DNA of 64,000 nt from DASVEE01 sp036380735 (GTDB lineage Bacteria; Acidobacteriota; Thermoanaerobaculia; Gp7-AA8). The notes beneath the pieces were generated by a model. That model saw nothing but the letters and a program-made list of their open reading frames with translations, made no database searches and was not told the DNA's origin. The position numbers and the translations under genes were made by a program. Where the stretch lies: positions 1 to 64,000 of the forward strand of contig DASVEE010000029.1 of assembly GCA_036380735.1 (NCBI GenBank), written 5' to 3'. This document shows, piece by piece, positions 1-8,000 of this stretch (positions are counted from its first letter, which is position 1; the number at the start of each line of letters is the position of its first letter).

Positions 1-206
1 CCGTGCGTTTTCCACGGAGTGCCGTGCGTTTTCCACGGAGTGCCGTGCGTTTTCCACGGAGTGCCGTGCGTTTTCCACGGAGTGCCGTGCGTTTTCCACG
101 GAGTGCCGTGCGTTTTCCACGGAGTGCCGTGCGTTTTCCACGAAGTTCCGTGCGTTTTCCACGGAGTGCCGTGCGTTTTCCACGGAGTGCCGTGCGTTTT
201 CCACGG
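1..206. repeat. 21-bp tandem array 1, truncated by the window edge
   Basis: About ten head-to-tail copies of a 21-bp unit. Each unit carries arms CCGTG and CACGG around CGTTTTC, followed by AGTG, so every unit can form a small hairpin. Copies are nearly identical; the unit near 148 differs (CGAAGTT). The array starts at or before base 1 and ends 25 bp from the stop codon of the minus-strand glycosyltransferase gene. Open frames through it (heptapeptide RFPRSAV and similar) exist only because 21 is divisible by three. Confidence 0.95.
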
Positions 207-231
207 CCACGGCTGAAATAAGCGTGTCGAG

Positions 232-1620
232 CTATGGTTGCCCGGGGACCAGCGCCGCGACCGCCGCCGCCAGCACCGTAAACCGGCGTTCCCACGTCTC
301 TGCGCGCGCGAAGACCTGCCGTTCCGTCGCGGCGGTCCCGGGTTCCGCCAGGGAGGATTCGATGGCGCGCTCGAAGTCCGCCGCGGTCGAGGCCAGTCGT
401 ACCAGCGGCGCCAGCGCCGCCACCTCGGGGATCGGTACGGACACGACCGGCTTCCCGGAGGCCAGCATCTCGTACACCTTCACCGGGTTCGTCGCCTCCG
501 TCAGCGGCGTGCGCTTGAAGGGGATGATCGCGACGTCGAAGCGGCCCAGCCACTCGGGCAGCGATTCGTAGGTCTGCTCGCCCGGCAGCGTGACGTTCGG
601 CAGCCGCGCCAGCCGGGAGACGTCACCGCCGTACGTGCCGCCGACCAGCACAAAGTCCCAATCGGGACGGCGCTGCGCCAGTTCCACCACCAGCACGGAG
701 TCGAACCAGTCCGAGATGGCGCCGTAGTAACCGATCGCCGGGCGGGGGTTGTTGGCGCGCGGCGTGTGCGCAAAGTGCGCGTAATCGCAGGCGTTGGGGA
801 TGACGACAGGACTTTGACTTGTCTCATCTGTCCTATAGGTCCTATTCGTCCCATCGTTCCCCCGTACCTTCAACGCGCGCTGTTCCAAAACCGCGGACGT
901 CACCACCACCAGATCCGCCCCCTGCAGCAACTGATCTTCCTGCGCCACCATCGCCCGTCCCACGGTGGCAAACCCGCCGTGCAGATCCATGCAGTCGTAG
1001 ACCACGGGCCAGCCGAAGCGCTCTCGCGCCAGCTTCGCCAGCGGCCACCAGAACGGCAGGTGCACGATGGCCACGGTATTCGGGGAAAGCGGCAGCTCCG
1101 CCAGTCCTTCGAACAGCCGGTCGCGCGCGGCGTCGCGCAGCGCGTCGCCGTAGGCGTCCAACCGCGGTCCCCGCAGCGTCACCTCATGAACGTTCTCCCG
1201 GACCGTCTGCAGCGTCCATGGCGGACCGTCCTCGCGGAAGTGGCGGCTGATCCAGAACACGCGGTGTCCCGCCTCGGCGAAGCGCGACAGCAGTTGCTGC
1301 GGGCGCTGGAAGCGCTCGTGCCAGTCGCAGGTGGACAGGCAGAGGACGTCATAGCGGTCCGCGCGGGGCGGGGGAGGACGATGGGACAGATGGGACGAAT
1401 GGGACAGATGGGACAGATGGGACGAATTGGATTTGCGCGGCCAGCGGATGCCGAAGACGGCCAGCACCGGATCCACCAAGCGGTGCTTCAGTGAGCGCAA
1501 CGCACTGACCGCGCGCCAGGCGCGCGATCCCTGGATTTCCTGGAGTTCCCGTTCTTTCGCCGCGAGGCGCGCTTCCAGTTGTGCGATGCGCGCCTCGCGG
1601 CTGCTGTCGTCAGTGCTCAC
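232..1620 (-). CDS. GT-B glycosyltransferase (GT4-like) with N-terminal coiled coil
   Basis: 462 residues. Residues about 8-35 form a Glu/Arg/Leu-rich coiled coil, followed by a linker and a GT-B fold. The C-terminal half has the GT4-type signature: PNACDY near 275, then GYYGAISDW, and an acceptor/donor region with NPVKVYEMLASGKPV near 390. It probably transfers a sugar from a nucleotide donor during surface glycan synthesis. The GTG start overlaps the stop of the upstream gene (GTGA), so translation is coupled to the large secreted repeat protein. Oddly, two segments derive from the 9-bp repeat family: a Ser-His-Leu repeat at about 64-82 and a Thr-Asn-Arg-Thr-Tyr-Arg stretch at about 255-268. 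Both lie in the linker or a loop and keep frame. The acceptor is unknown. Confidence 0.85.
   Translation of the reverse strand: MSTDDSSREARIAQLEARLAAKERELQEIQGSRAWRAVSALRSLKHRLVDPVLAVFGIRWPRKSNSSHLSHLSHSSHLSHRPPPPRADRYDVLCLSTCDWHERFQRPQQLLSRFAEAGHRVFWISRHFREDGPPWTLQTVRENVHEVTLRGPRLDAYGDALRDAARDRLFEGLAELPLSPNTVAIVHLPFWWPLAKLARERFGWPVVYDCMDLHGGFATVGRAMVAQEDQLLQGADLVVVTSAVLEQRALKVRGNDGTNRTYRTDETSQSPVVIPNACDYAHFAHTPRANNPRPAIGYYGAISDWFDSVLVVELAQRRPDWDFVLVGGTYGGDVSRLARLPNVTLPGEQTYESLPEWLGRFDVAIIPFKRTPLTEATNPVKVYEMLASGKPVVSVPIPEVAALAPLVRLASTAADFERAIESSLAEPGTAATERQVFARAETWERRFTVLAAAVAALVPGQP
821..862. repeat. Family A half-element inside the glycosyltransferase CDS
   Basis: TCC-type arm ending TCGTTCCCC, made of 9-bp units (GTCCTATAG, GTCCTATTC and similar). 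It is in frame in the gene and encodes an Asn-Asp-Gly-Thr-Asn-Arg-Thr-like insert just before the conserved VIPNACD strand. No partner arm lies next to it. Confidence 0.8.
1371..1430. repeat. Second Family A half-element inside the glycosyltransferase CDS
   Basis: GGAC-type arm beginning GGGGGAGGACGATGGGAC and continuing as GGACAGATG / GGACGAATG units. In the protein it encodes a Ser-His-Leu/Ser-Ser-His-Leu linker between the coiled coil and the catalytic domain. Its orientation relative to the arm at 821 is outward, opposite to a normal element. Confidence 0.8.
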
Positions 1621-4600
1621 TGCGCCGGGACGTACGTCGGGTCCTGCGTCCGGTTGTCGATCAGGCTGCCGTAGCCGCTGATGCGCCCCGTTCCTTCCAC
1701 CACGCGCAATGCGATGCGGGCGTTGTAGGTCGTGCCGAAGCCGAAGCGCCCGAGGACGCTGTTGAGCTGGACGAACTCGTTGCCGCGCAGCGTCAGCTCC
1801 GTCTTCACCGAGACCTTCGAGTCCGGACGCGTGGCCGAGATCTCCACCTTCACCGGGTTGCCGGTCAGCTCGACGATGCCGACGTTCGTGCGGAAGCGGT
1901 CGGACTGCTCGACCTGCAGGATCTGCAGCGCGCGCTCGCCGCGGCCCACGCCTTCACCGACCGTGATGCCGGGGATGAACTGGCCGTAGGTGCCGTTGTC
2001 GGTCTGGTTGTACGTGCGCGCGGTCGTGACGAGCTTCGACTGGCCCGGCGTGGTGACGACGAGCGAGCCGCCGGCGCCGGCCGGAGCGTTGAAGAACGTC
2101 TGCAGGATGTTGTCGAGCGCCGCGACTTTGCCAGGCTCGATCGTCACTTCCTTCTCGATGATCTCCGGCGACGACTGATTCATGAACTGCAGCGTCGCCG
2201 TCACCGGCGCGTTGCCGGAGTTGAAGAGGCGGACGTCGCTGCGCCAGTTGCCGACGTACGCGACGCCGGGCAGGATGTAGCGGTTCGCGGCGACCTGCGC
2301 CGCGTCGACCGGCAGGACGAGCAGCGGATCGTTCGTGCGGTTGTCGAGCACCGAGGCGTACGCGGTGACGCGGCCGGTGGCGGACGTCACCTTCACTTCG
2401 ATGCGTCCGTCGTTCGCGCTGAAGCCTTTGCTGGCGAGGAACGAGCCGAGCTGCATGTGCTCGCCCGGCTTGAGGTCGATGGGGAAGTCGCCGAGGCGCT
2501 CGCCGCGGTCGCCGAAGATGCTGACGAGGACGGAGGCCGCTTCGCCCGCCGCTTCGACGATGCCGAGGTTCGTGCGGTACGCGGCCGACTGCGCGATCTG
2601 CTGGAGGCTGAGCGTGCGGTCCTTGCCGATGAAGTTGGCGAACGGAATGGCGGGGATGAACTGCCCGTACGTGCCGGCGGCACCGGTGGCGTACGTGCGG
2701 CTCGACGCGAACGTGACGGTCGAGGGGTTCTGCTGCTGGCCGTTGCCGCCGCTCTGCGTCTGCAGCGGACGGATCTCGAGGACGCCGCTGACGCTCTCGC
2801 CGGTGGCGCCGAGGCCGTAGAAGTTGCGGAGGATGTCGTTGAGCGCGGCGGTCTCGCCCGGCTCGACCTGGATCGTGGCCTGCGAGCCGGCGCGGTTGCC
2901 GTCGGTGCGCGTCGGCGTGAACAGGAGGAGGTACTTCATGACCTGCGCGGACGCGTTGGCGAGCCGCACGTCCGACTCGAACTTCGTCCCGGCGCCCTGC
3001 GCGTGCGCGACGGCGGGGATGATGAGCGAGTTCGGCAGCGGCTTCGTGCCGGCGTTCGGCGAGACGGGAGTGACGAGGTTGATCGAGACCGGCACCGTGA
3101 CGGGCGTGTCCGAGGTGATGGTGGTCAGTTGCACGGTGGCGGTGTTGGTGCCGGTCGGAAGCTGTCGCGGATCGGCCGTGACGGTGAGCTCGAGCCCTTC
3201 GGGCGGGATCGTGCCGGACGCCGGCTCGACGCGCAGCCACGGCTTGTCGACGACGGCGGTGAACGTGTCACCCGAGGCCATCTTCCCGGCGGCGGACTGC
3301 CCGCCGATGCGGATCTTCTGCACGACGTCGTGCTGCGAGCCGTACGAGGCGACGAGGTCGGCGTCATCGGATTCAAGGGCGGCGTCCGGGCGGAGCACGA
3401 TCGTCGCGGTGTCCGACCAGGGGCCGACGCCGAGGTTGCAACTGCTGTTGGAACGGACGCGGTAGTAGAGGCGCGTCGTCGCCGCGACGTTCTTGTTGAA
3501 CACGATGAGGATGTCGTCGGTGGTGCGGCTCGCGGCGTTCGCGAAGTCGGCGCTGGCCGATTCCTGCACCTCGTACGACTCGGTGTCGAGACCGGGGCTC
3601 CAGATGAGGAGGTAGTCGCTGCCGGAGACGGCTTCCGGCTCGACGTAGATCTCCGGCGCGGCGGGACGGCCGCAGGCGGCGGTGGCGGAGGTCTCGAAGA
3701 ACGTGACGGGCGAAAGGTCGGAGGGGCAGCCGTTGAACTCGGCCTCGACGGCCCACCAGATCGCGCCGAGCGGGACTTCCGCGGTGAGACGCGAGTTGGT
3801 CGTCGAGCCGATGATGCGCGGCTCCTCGTCTTCCGGTGCGATCCAGACGTTGTACTTCGAGGCGCCGTCGACCGGCGTCCAGATGAAGTTCACGCGCGTC
3901 GGGACGTTCGTGGCGCCATCGGCCGGCGAGATGGGGTAGGGATAGGAGTTGTCGCACTCCTCGTTGTACGGGACGGTGAAGGTGGACTCGTCGGAGATGA
4001 CGTCGTCGCAGCCGTTGAACTGCGCCACCACGATCCACGAGATCGTCCCCTCGGTCACCCACAGTTGCGACGTGGAACCGGTCGTTTCGTCGACCTGCTC
4101 GTAGTCGCCGCCGTCGAGCGAGGCCCACACCTGATAGCCGATCGCGCCGCTGACGGGACTCCAGGAGAAGGTGACGGGGGAGTCGTTGACCGTCGCGCCG
4201 TTCGCGGGACTGAGGAGCTGCGGCTTCGCCGTGGGGCAGTGCTGCGCGCGCGGCACCTCGAAGAAGCGGAGGTCGGAGATGGTGGAGTCGCACTCGAAGA
4301 GCGTCTCGACGAACCAGACGTACTCGCCCGGCGGCACGCGCACCTCGGCGCTCGTGCGCTGCGTCTCGGCGGCGAAGAGGATCTCCAGCTCTTCGTCTTC
4401 CTGCACGTTCGGGATGAGCCACACGCGGTAGCCGAGCGCGTTCTCGACCTTCGTCCATCGGAACGTGACGGGGGAGCCGACGGTCTCCAGCTCATTCGGC
4501 GTGATCAGCGTCGTGGTGCCGACGGGGCACGTCGTGGTGCTGAACGTGGCCGTGGCCGACTTCGAGTCGCACTCGTCGAAGCGCGCGGTGACGTACCACT

Positions 4601-4871
4601 CGATGGTGACGTTGGCGGGGATGTCGATGGTGAAGTCGGTGGCGGTGGTGTCGCCGACCTGCTCGAACTCTTCTTCATCCGAAAGACGCCCGAAGACCTT
4701 GTAGCCGTACGTGCCTTCGACCGCCGTCCAGCGGAACGTCACCGGCGACGCCACCTCGGTGGCGCCGTTGGCGGGCTCGATGATCGTGGGCGCCGGCCGG
4801 GTGCAGGGAGACTGCGCGAAGGACGTAGCTGCTGCGAGGCAAAGGACCAGAGTGGTGAGGAACGCGCGCAT
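1617..4871 (-). CDS. Secreted repeat protein: four Cys-bounded Ig-like modules, Fn3/BACON-like region and duplicated C-terminal domain
   Basis: 1084 residues with a clear signal peptide (about 1-20, cleavage after SFAQ). About four modules of roughly 95 residues follow. Each begins Cys-Pro..., carries SPVTFRW, a V(D/E)GAxxY core and a second Cys near its end, and looks like an Fn3/Ig-like beta sandwich. A fifth Fn3-like module and a BACON-like domain (about 500-600) follow, then two copies of a roughly 220-residue region containing TYGQFIP, a QxxQSxxxRTN stretch and DNRTxDP. It ends TYVPAQ, exactly as its paralogue at 5023-9729 does. Probable extracellular or surface-anchored protein; ligand unknown. 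It is translationally coupled to the downstream glycosyltransferase, which might glycosylate it (inference). Confidence 0.85.
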   Translation of the reverse strand: MRAFLTTLVLCLAAATSFAQSPCTRPAPTIIEPANGATEVASPVTFRWTAVEGTYGYKVFGRLSDEEEFEQVGDTTATDFTIDIPANVTIEWYVTARFDECDSKSATATFSTTTCPVGTTTLITPNELETVGSPVTFRWTKVENALGYRVWLIPNVQEDEELEILFAAETQRTSAEVRVPPGEYVWFVETLFECDSTISDLRFFEVPRAQHCPTAKPQLLSPANGATVNDSPVTFSWSPVSGAIGYQVWASLDGGDYEQVDETTGSTSQLWVTEGTISWIVVAQFNGCDDVISDESTFTVPYNEECDNSYPYPISPADGATNVPTRVNFIWTPVDGASKYNVWIAPEDEEPRIIGSTTNSRLTAEVPLGAIWWAVEAEFNGCPSDLSPVTFFETSATAACGRPAAPEIYVEPEAVSGSDYLLIWSPGLDTESYEVQESASADFANAASRTTDDILIVFNKNVAATTRLYYRVRSNSSCNLGVGPWSDTATIVLRPDAALESDDADLVASYGSQHDVVQKIRIGGQSAAGKMASGDTFTAVVDKPWLRVEPASGTIPPEGLELTVTADPRQLPTGTNTATVQLTTITSDTPVTVPVSINLVTPVSPNAGTKPLPNSLIIPAVAHAQGAGTKFESDVRLANASAQVMKYLLLFTPTRTDGNRAGSQATIQVEPGETAALNDILRNFYGLGATGESVSGVLEIRPLQTQSGGNGQQQNPSTVTFASSRTYATGAAGTYGQFIPAIPFANFIGKDRTLSLQQIAQSAAYRTNLGIVEAAGEAASVLVSIFGDRGERLGDFPIDLKPGEHMQLGSFLASKGFSANDGRIEVKVTSATGRVTAYASVLDNRTNDPLLVLPVDAAQVAANRYILPGVAYVGNWRSDVRLFNSGNAPVTATLQFMNQSSPEIIEKEVTIEPGKVAALDNILQTFFNAPAGAGGSLVVTTPGQSKLVTTARTYNQTDNGTYGQFIPGITVGEGVGRGERALQILQVEQSDRFRTNVGIVELTGNPVKVEISATRPDSKVSVKTELTLRGNEFVQLNSVLGRFGFGTTYNARIALRVVEGTGRISGYGSLIDNRTQDPTYVPAQ

Positions 4872-4891
4872 GGATCTCCCCTTGAAGGCAC

Positions 4892-5022
4892 TAGGACGAA
4901 TAGGACCTATAGGACAAGTAGGACGTATAGGACCGGACGATGGCGGGCATTGTAGCGGACGCGCGCCGGGCGTCCTATTCGTCCTATCAGTCCTATAGGT
5001 CCTATTCGTTCTATCGGTCCCC
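4892..5022. repeat. Family A inverted repeat of 9-bp units
   Basis: Left arm units GGACGAATA, GGACCTATA, GGACAAGTA, GGACGTATA. The right arm read on the minus strand gives GAACGAATA, GGACCTATA, GGACTGATA, GGACGAATA, so the units match in order across a GC-rich loop of about 45 bases. The right end touches the TAA stop of the gene at 5023. It lies between two co-directional genes, so it is a 3' element of the upstream one. The minus-strand exit has no U tract. Confidence 0.9.
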
Positions 5023-8000
5023 TTACTGCGCCGGCACGTACGTGGGGTCCTGCGTGGTCATGTCGATCACCGATCCGTAGGCCGTCACCTTGCCGTTGCC
5101 GGACGTGACCTTCACCGTGGCGCGTGCGTTGTAGACGCCGTCGCCGAGGCCGAAGCTGGCCAGGGAGAACTGGTAGAACTCGTTGGCTTTCAGGTTGAGC
5201 GTCACCACCGGCGCGACGCGGGAGCCCGGCACCGTCACCGACACTTCCACGGTGGCGGCGTTACCGGTGGTCTCGGCGACGCCGATGTTGGAGCGGAAGC
5301 GCGACGACTGCTCGAGCTGCAGCACCTGCAACGCGCGGTCGCTGCGCCCGACCGACTCGGCGGGCGTGACGCCGGGGATGAACTGCCCGTACGTGCCGTT
5401 CGTCGTCTGGTTGTACGTGCGCGCCGTCGCGACGATGCTGGAATCGGCCGGCGTGGAGACGACGATCTGGCCGCCCGCCAGGGGATCTGTGATGCCGTAG
5501 AGGGTGTTGAGGATGTTGTCGAACGCCAGCAACTGGCCGCCGTTCAGCGTCACCTCGCGCACGATGGCGCCGGCGGGATTCTGCTGTGGGTAATAGGTGA
5601 GCGTCGCCGGCGTCGCGGTGGTGTTGCTGTTGAAGAGGCGGACGTCGCTCTGCCAGTTGGCGAAGCCGTTGTTGATGTACGCCATGCCGGGGAGCGCGTA
5701 GCGGTTGGCAATCGTGCCGCCGGCGACGACCGGCGTCACGAGCAGCGGGTCGTTCGTCTTGTTGTCGACGAGTGACGCGTACGCGGTGACGCGGCCGCCG
5801 GCGGAGGTGACCTCGACTTCGACGCGGCCGTCGTCGAGCGTGATGCCGTTCGCGGCGAGCAGCGGCAACTGGACGTGACCGAACGGCGGCACGACCTGCG
5901 TGGCCTGTCCGACCTGCACGCCGGCGGCGTTGAAGAAGCGGGCGAGGAGGCTCGCCTCGACGCCGGAGCCTTCGACGAAGCCGAAATTGGAGCGGTAGTT
6001 CGCCGACTGCGCGATCTGCTGCAGCGACAGCAGCGCCTGCGTCGCGCCGGGCGAGCGCCCGATGAACTGCGCGTACGCGATGGCGGGGATCCACTGACCG
6101 AACGTGCCGTTCGGCGTGACGTTGTACGTGCGGCTGGAGGCGATGGTCGTCAACGCCGTCGTCGTCGTGGAGGTGTTTGGCGTGCCGAGGGGGCGGATCT
6201 CCAGCGCGCCGGTACCGGAGGTGATGCCGAAGACGTTGGCGAGGACGTCGTCGAGAGCGACGGTGTCGCCCGGCTCGATCTCGATCGTCGTCGTGCTGCC
6301 GGCGGAGCGGCCGTCCTGGTTCGACGGCGTGAAGTTGAGCTGGTAGCGGCGCGATTGCGCGCCGAGGTTGGTGATGCGGATATCGGACTCGAACTGCGAG
6401 TTGTTCGCGCCGGCCGCGTGGGCCACGGCGGGGATGATCAGCGCGTCGGGCGGCGGCGTGTTCTTGCCGGATGGCGTCACCGGCGTGACGAGGCTGACGG
6501 TGACCGGCACGGTGGCCGGCGCGTCGTTCGTCGAGATGCGGCCCGCGGAGCCGTACGTGAGGCGCACGTTCGCGGTGTTGCTGCCGAGGCGGAGCGCTTC
6601 GCGGCTGGCGGTGACGGTGAGCGTGACGCCGTCGGGACCGAGCGTTCCGCTGGACGGGGTGACGGTGAAGCCGGGCTTGTCCACGGTGGCGACGAATGTC
6701 ACCGGCGGGTTCGTGCCGGGGAGCTGGATCGTCTGCACGACGTCGCCCTCGGTCCCGAGCTCCGCGGTCACGCCGCGCGTGGCGTTGCGCGGCACGATCA
6801 GGATCTTGACGACGTCGGAGTAGGGGCCGCGCTCGTCGTTGCACGAACTGATGGCGCGGACGCGGTAGTAGCGGAGCTCCGCCGCCGCCACGTCATGGCT
6901 GAACGGCGCGACGTTGCCGGTGAGGATCTCGGTCGTGGCGCCGGAGAAGTCGGCCGTCGACGACTCCTGCAGCTCGTAGATCTCGGCGTTCGGGACCGGC
7001 GTCCAGCGGACGGTGTAGGAGGATCGGGACACAGCCTGCGCGATGACGAATGCGCGCGGCTCCTCGGGGATCGTGCAGGCGACGGCGATCACGACCTCGA
7101 AGTCGCTGTCGTTCGACTCGACCTCGGGGCAGTTGGCGAAGGTGGCGACGACCCACCAGCGCATCCTGCCGCCCGGGACCTCGCCGCGGTAACGCGTCTC
7201 GGTCGTCGTCGTGAGCACGGCCGGCGTCGCGCCGTCGATTTCCAGCCACAGCTTGTAACCGGTAGCGCGGGGGACAGCGGTCCACGCGAATTCGACGGGC
7301 GACGTGATGCGCGAGCCGCTCGGCGGCGTGAGGAGCAGCGGCCGGCGGTTGTCGCAGTTCTCCGGCTCCGTCACGGCGAAGACGAAGGCGGCGGAGCGCA
7401 CCGGATCGCAGTTGCCGAAGGAGGCCACGACGGTCCACTCGTACAGCCCCGCCGGGAGCTTGCGCTCGAGCGTCGTCTCCGTCGTCTCACCGGCGCTGAT
7501 CTCCGGGCCGTTATTGCGGCGGAGGAGCAGCTCGTAGCGCACCGCGCCGGCAACCGCGTTCCAGGTGAACGTCACCTCGGATGCGAGGCCGCTCACATTG
7601 TTGCCCGGCGCCACGAGCTGTGGCGGCGTCGCGGAGCAGTTCTGTGCGCGCGGGACGATGAACGTGGAGCGGTTCGATTCAGTGGACTGGCAGCGCTCGA
7701 ACACGGCCTGCACGAGCCAGACGAACGTGCCCGGCGGCAGCACGCGCGTGAGCGACGTGTCCTCGGTGACGCCGATGAGCTGCGGCTCGCCGTTGTTGTG
7801 TTGCGCGAACACGCGATAGCTGATCGCCCGAGCCACGGCGGTCCAGGTGAAGGTGACGGGCGACGTGGCGCTCGCGTTGGCCGCGGGGGTCAGCAGCGAC
7901 GGCTTCTCCTCCGTGCAGGCGTTCTCGTTGCCCGCGATGACGAAGTCGAGCCGCGCCGAAGCGACCGGCGGACAGCCGTCGAAGATCGCCTCGACGTAGA

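Noticed and set aside
1..206. CRISPR array
   Set aside because: Units are contiguous, with no unique spacers, and no cas genes are nearby. The same holds for the arrays at 34318 and 61391.
3..221. Open frames through array 1 encoding RFPRSAV-like heptapeptides
   Set aside because: They follow only from a period divisible by three. No ribosome-binding site or protein family; similar frames are open in all phases.
1581..4955. Long plus-strand ORF (over 1100 codons) opposite the secreted repeat protein
   Set aside because: Shadow of a GC-rich coding strand: Arg/Asp/Gly-rich without domains, while the minus strand has a signal peptide and repeated modules. The same applies to 5875-9324, 18185-20305, 21666-25328 and 50617-53121.
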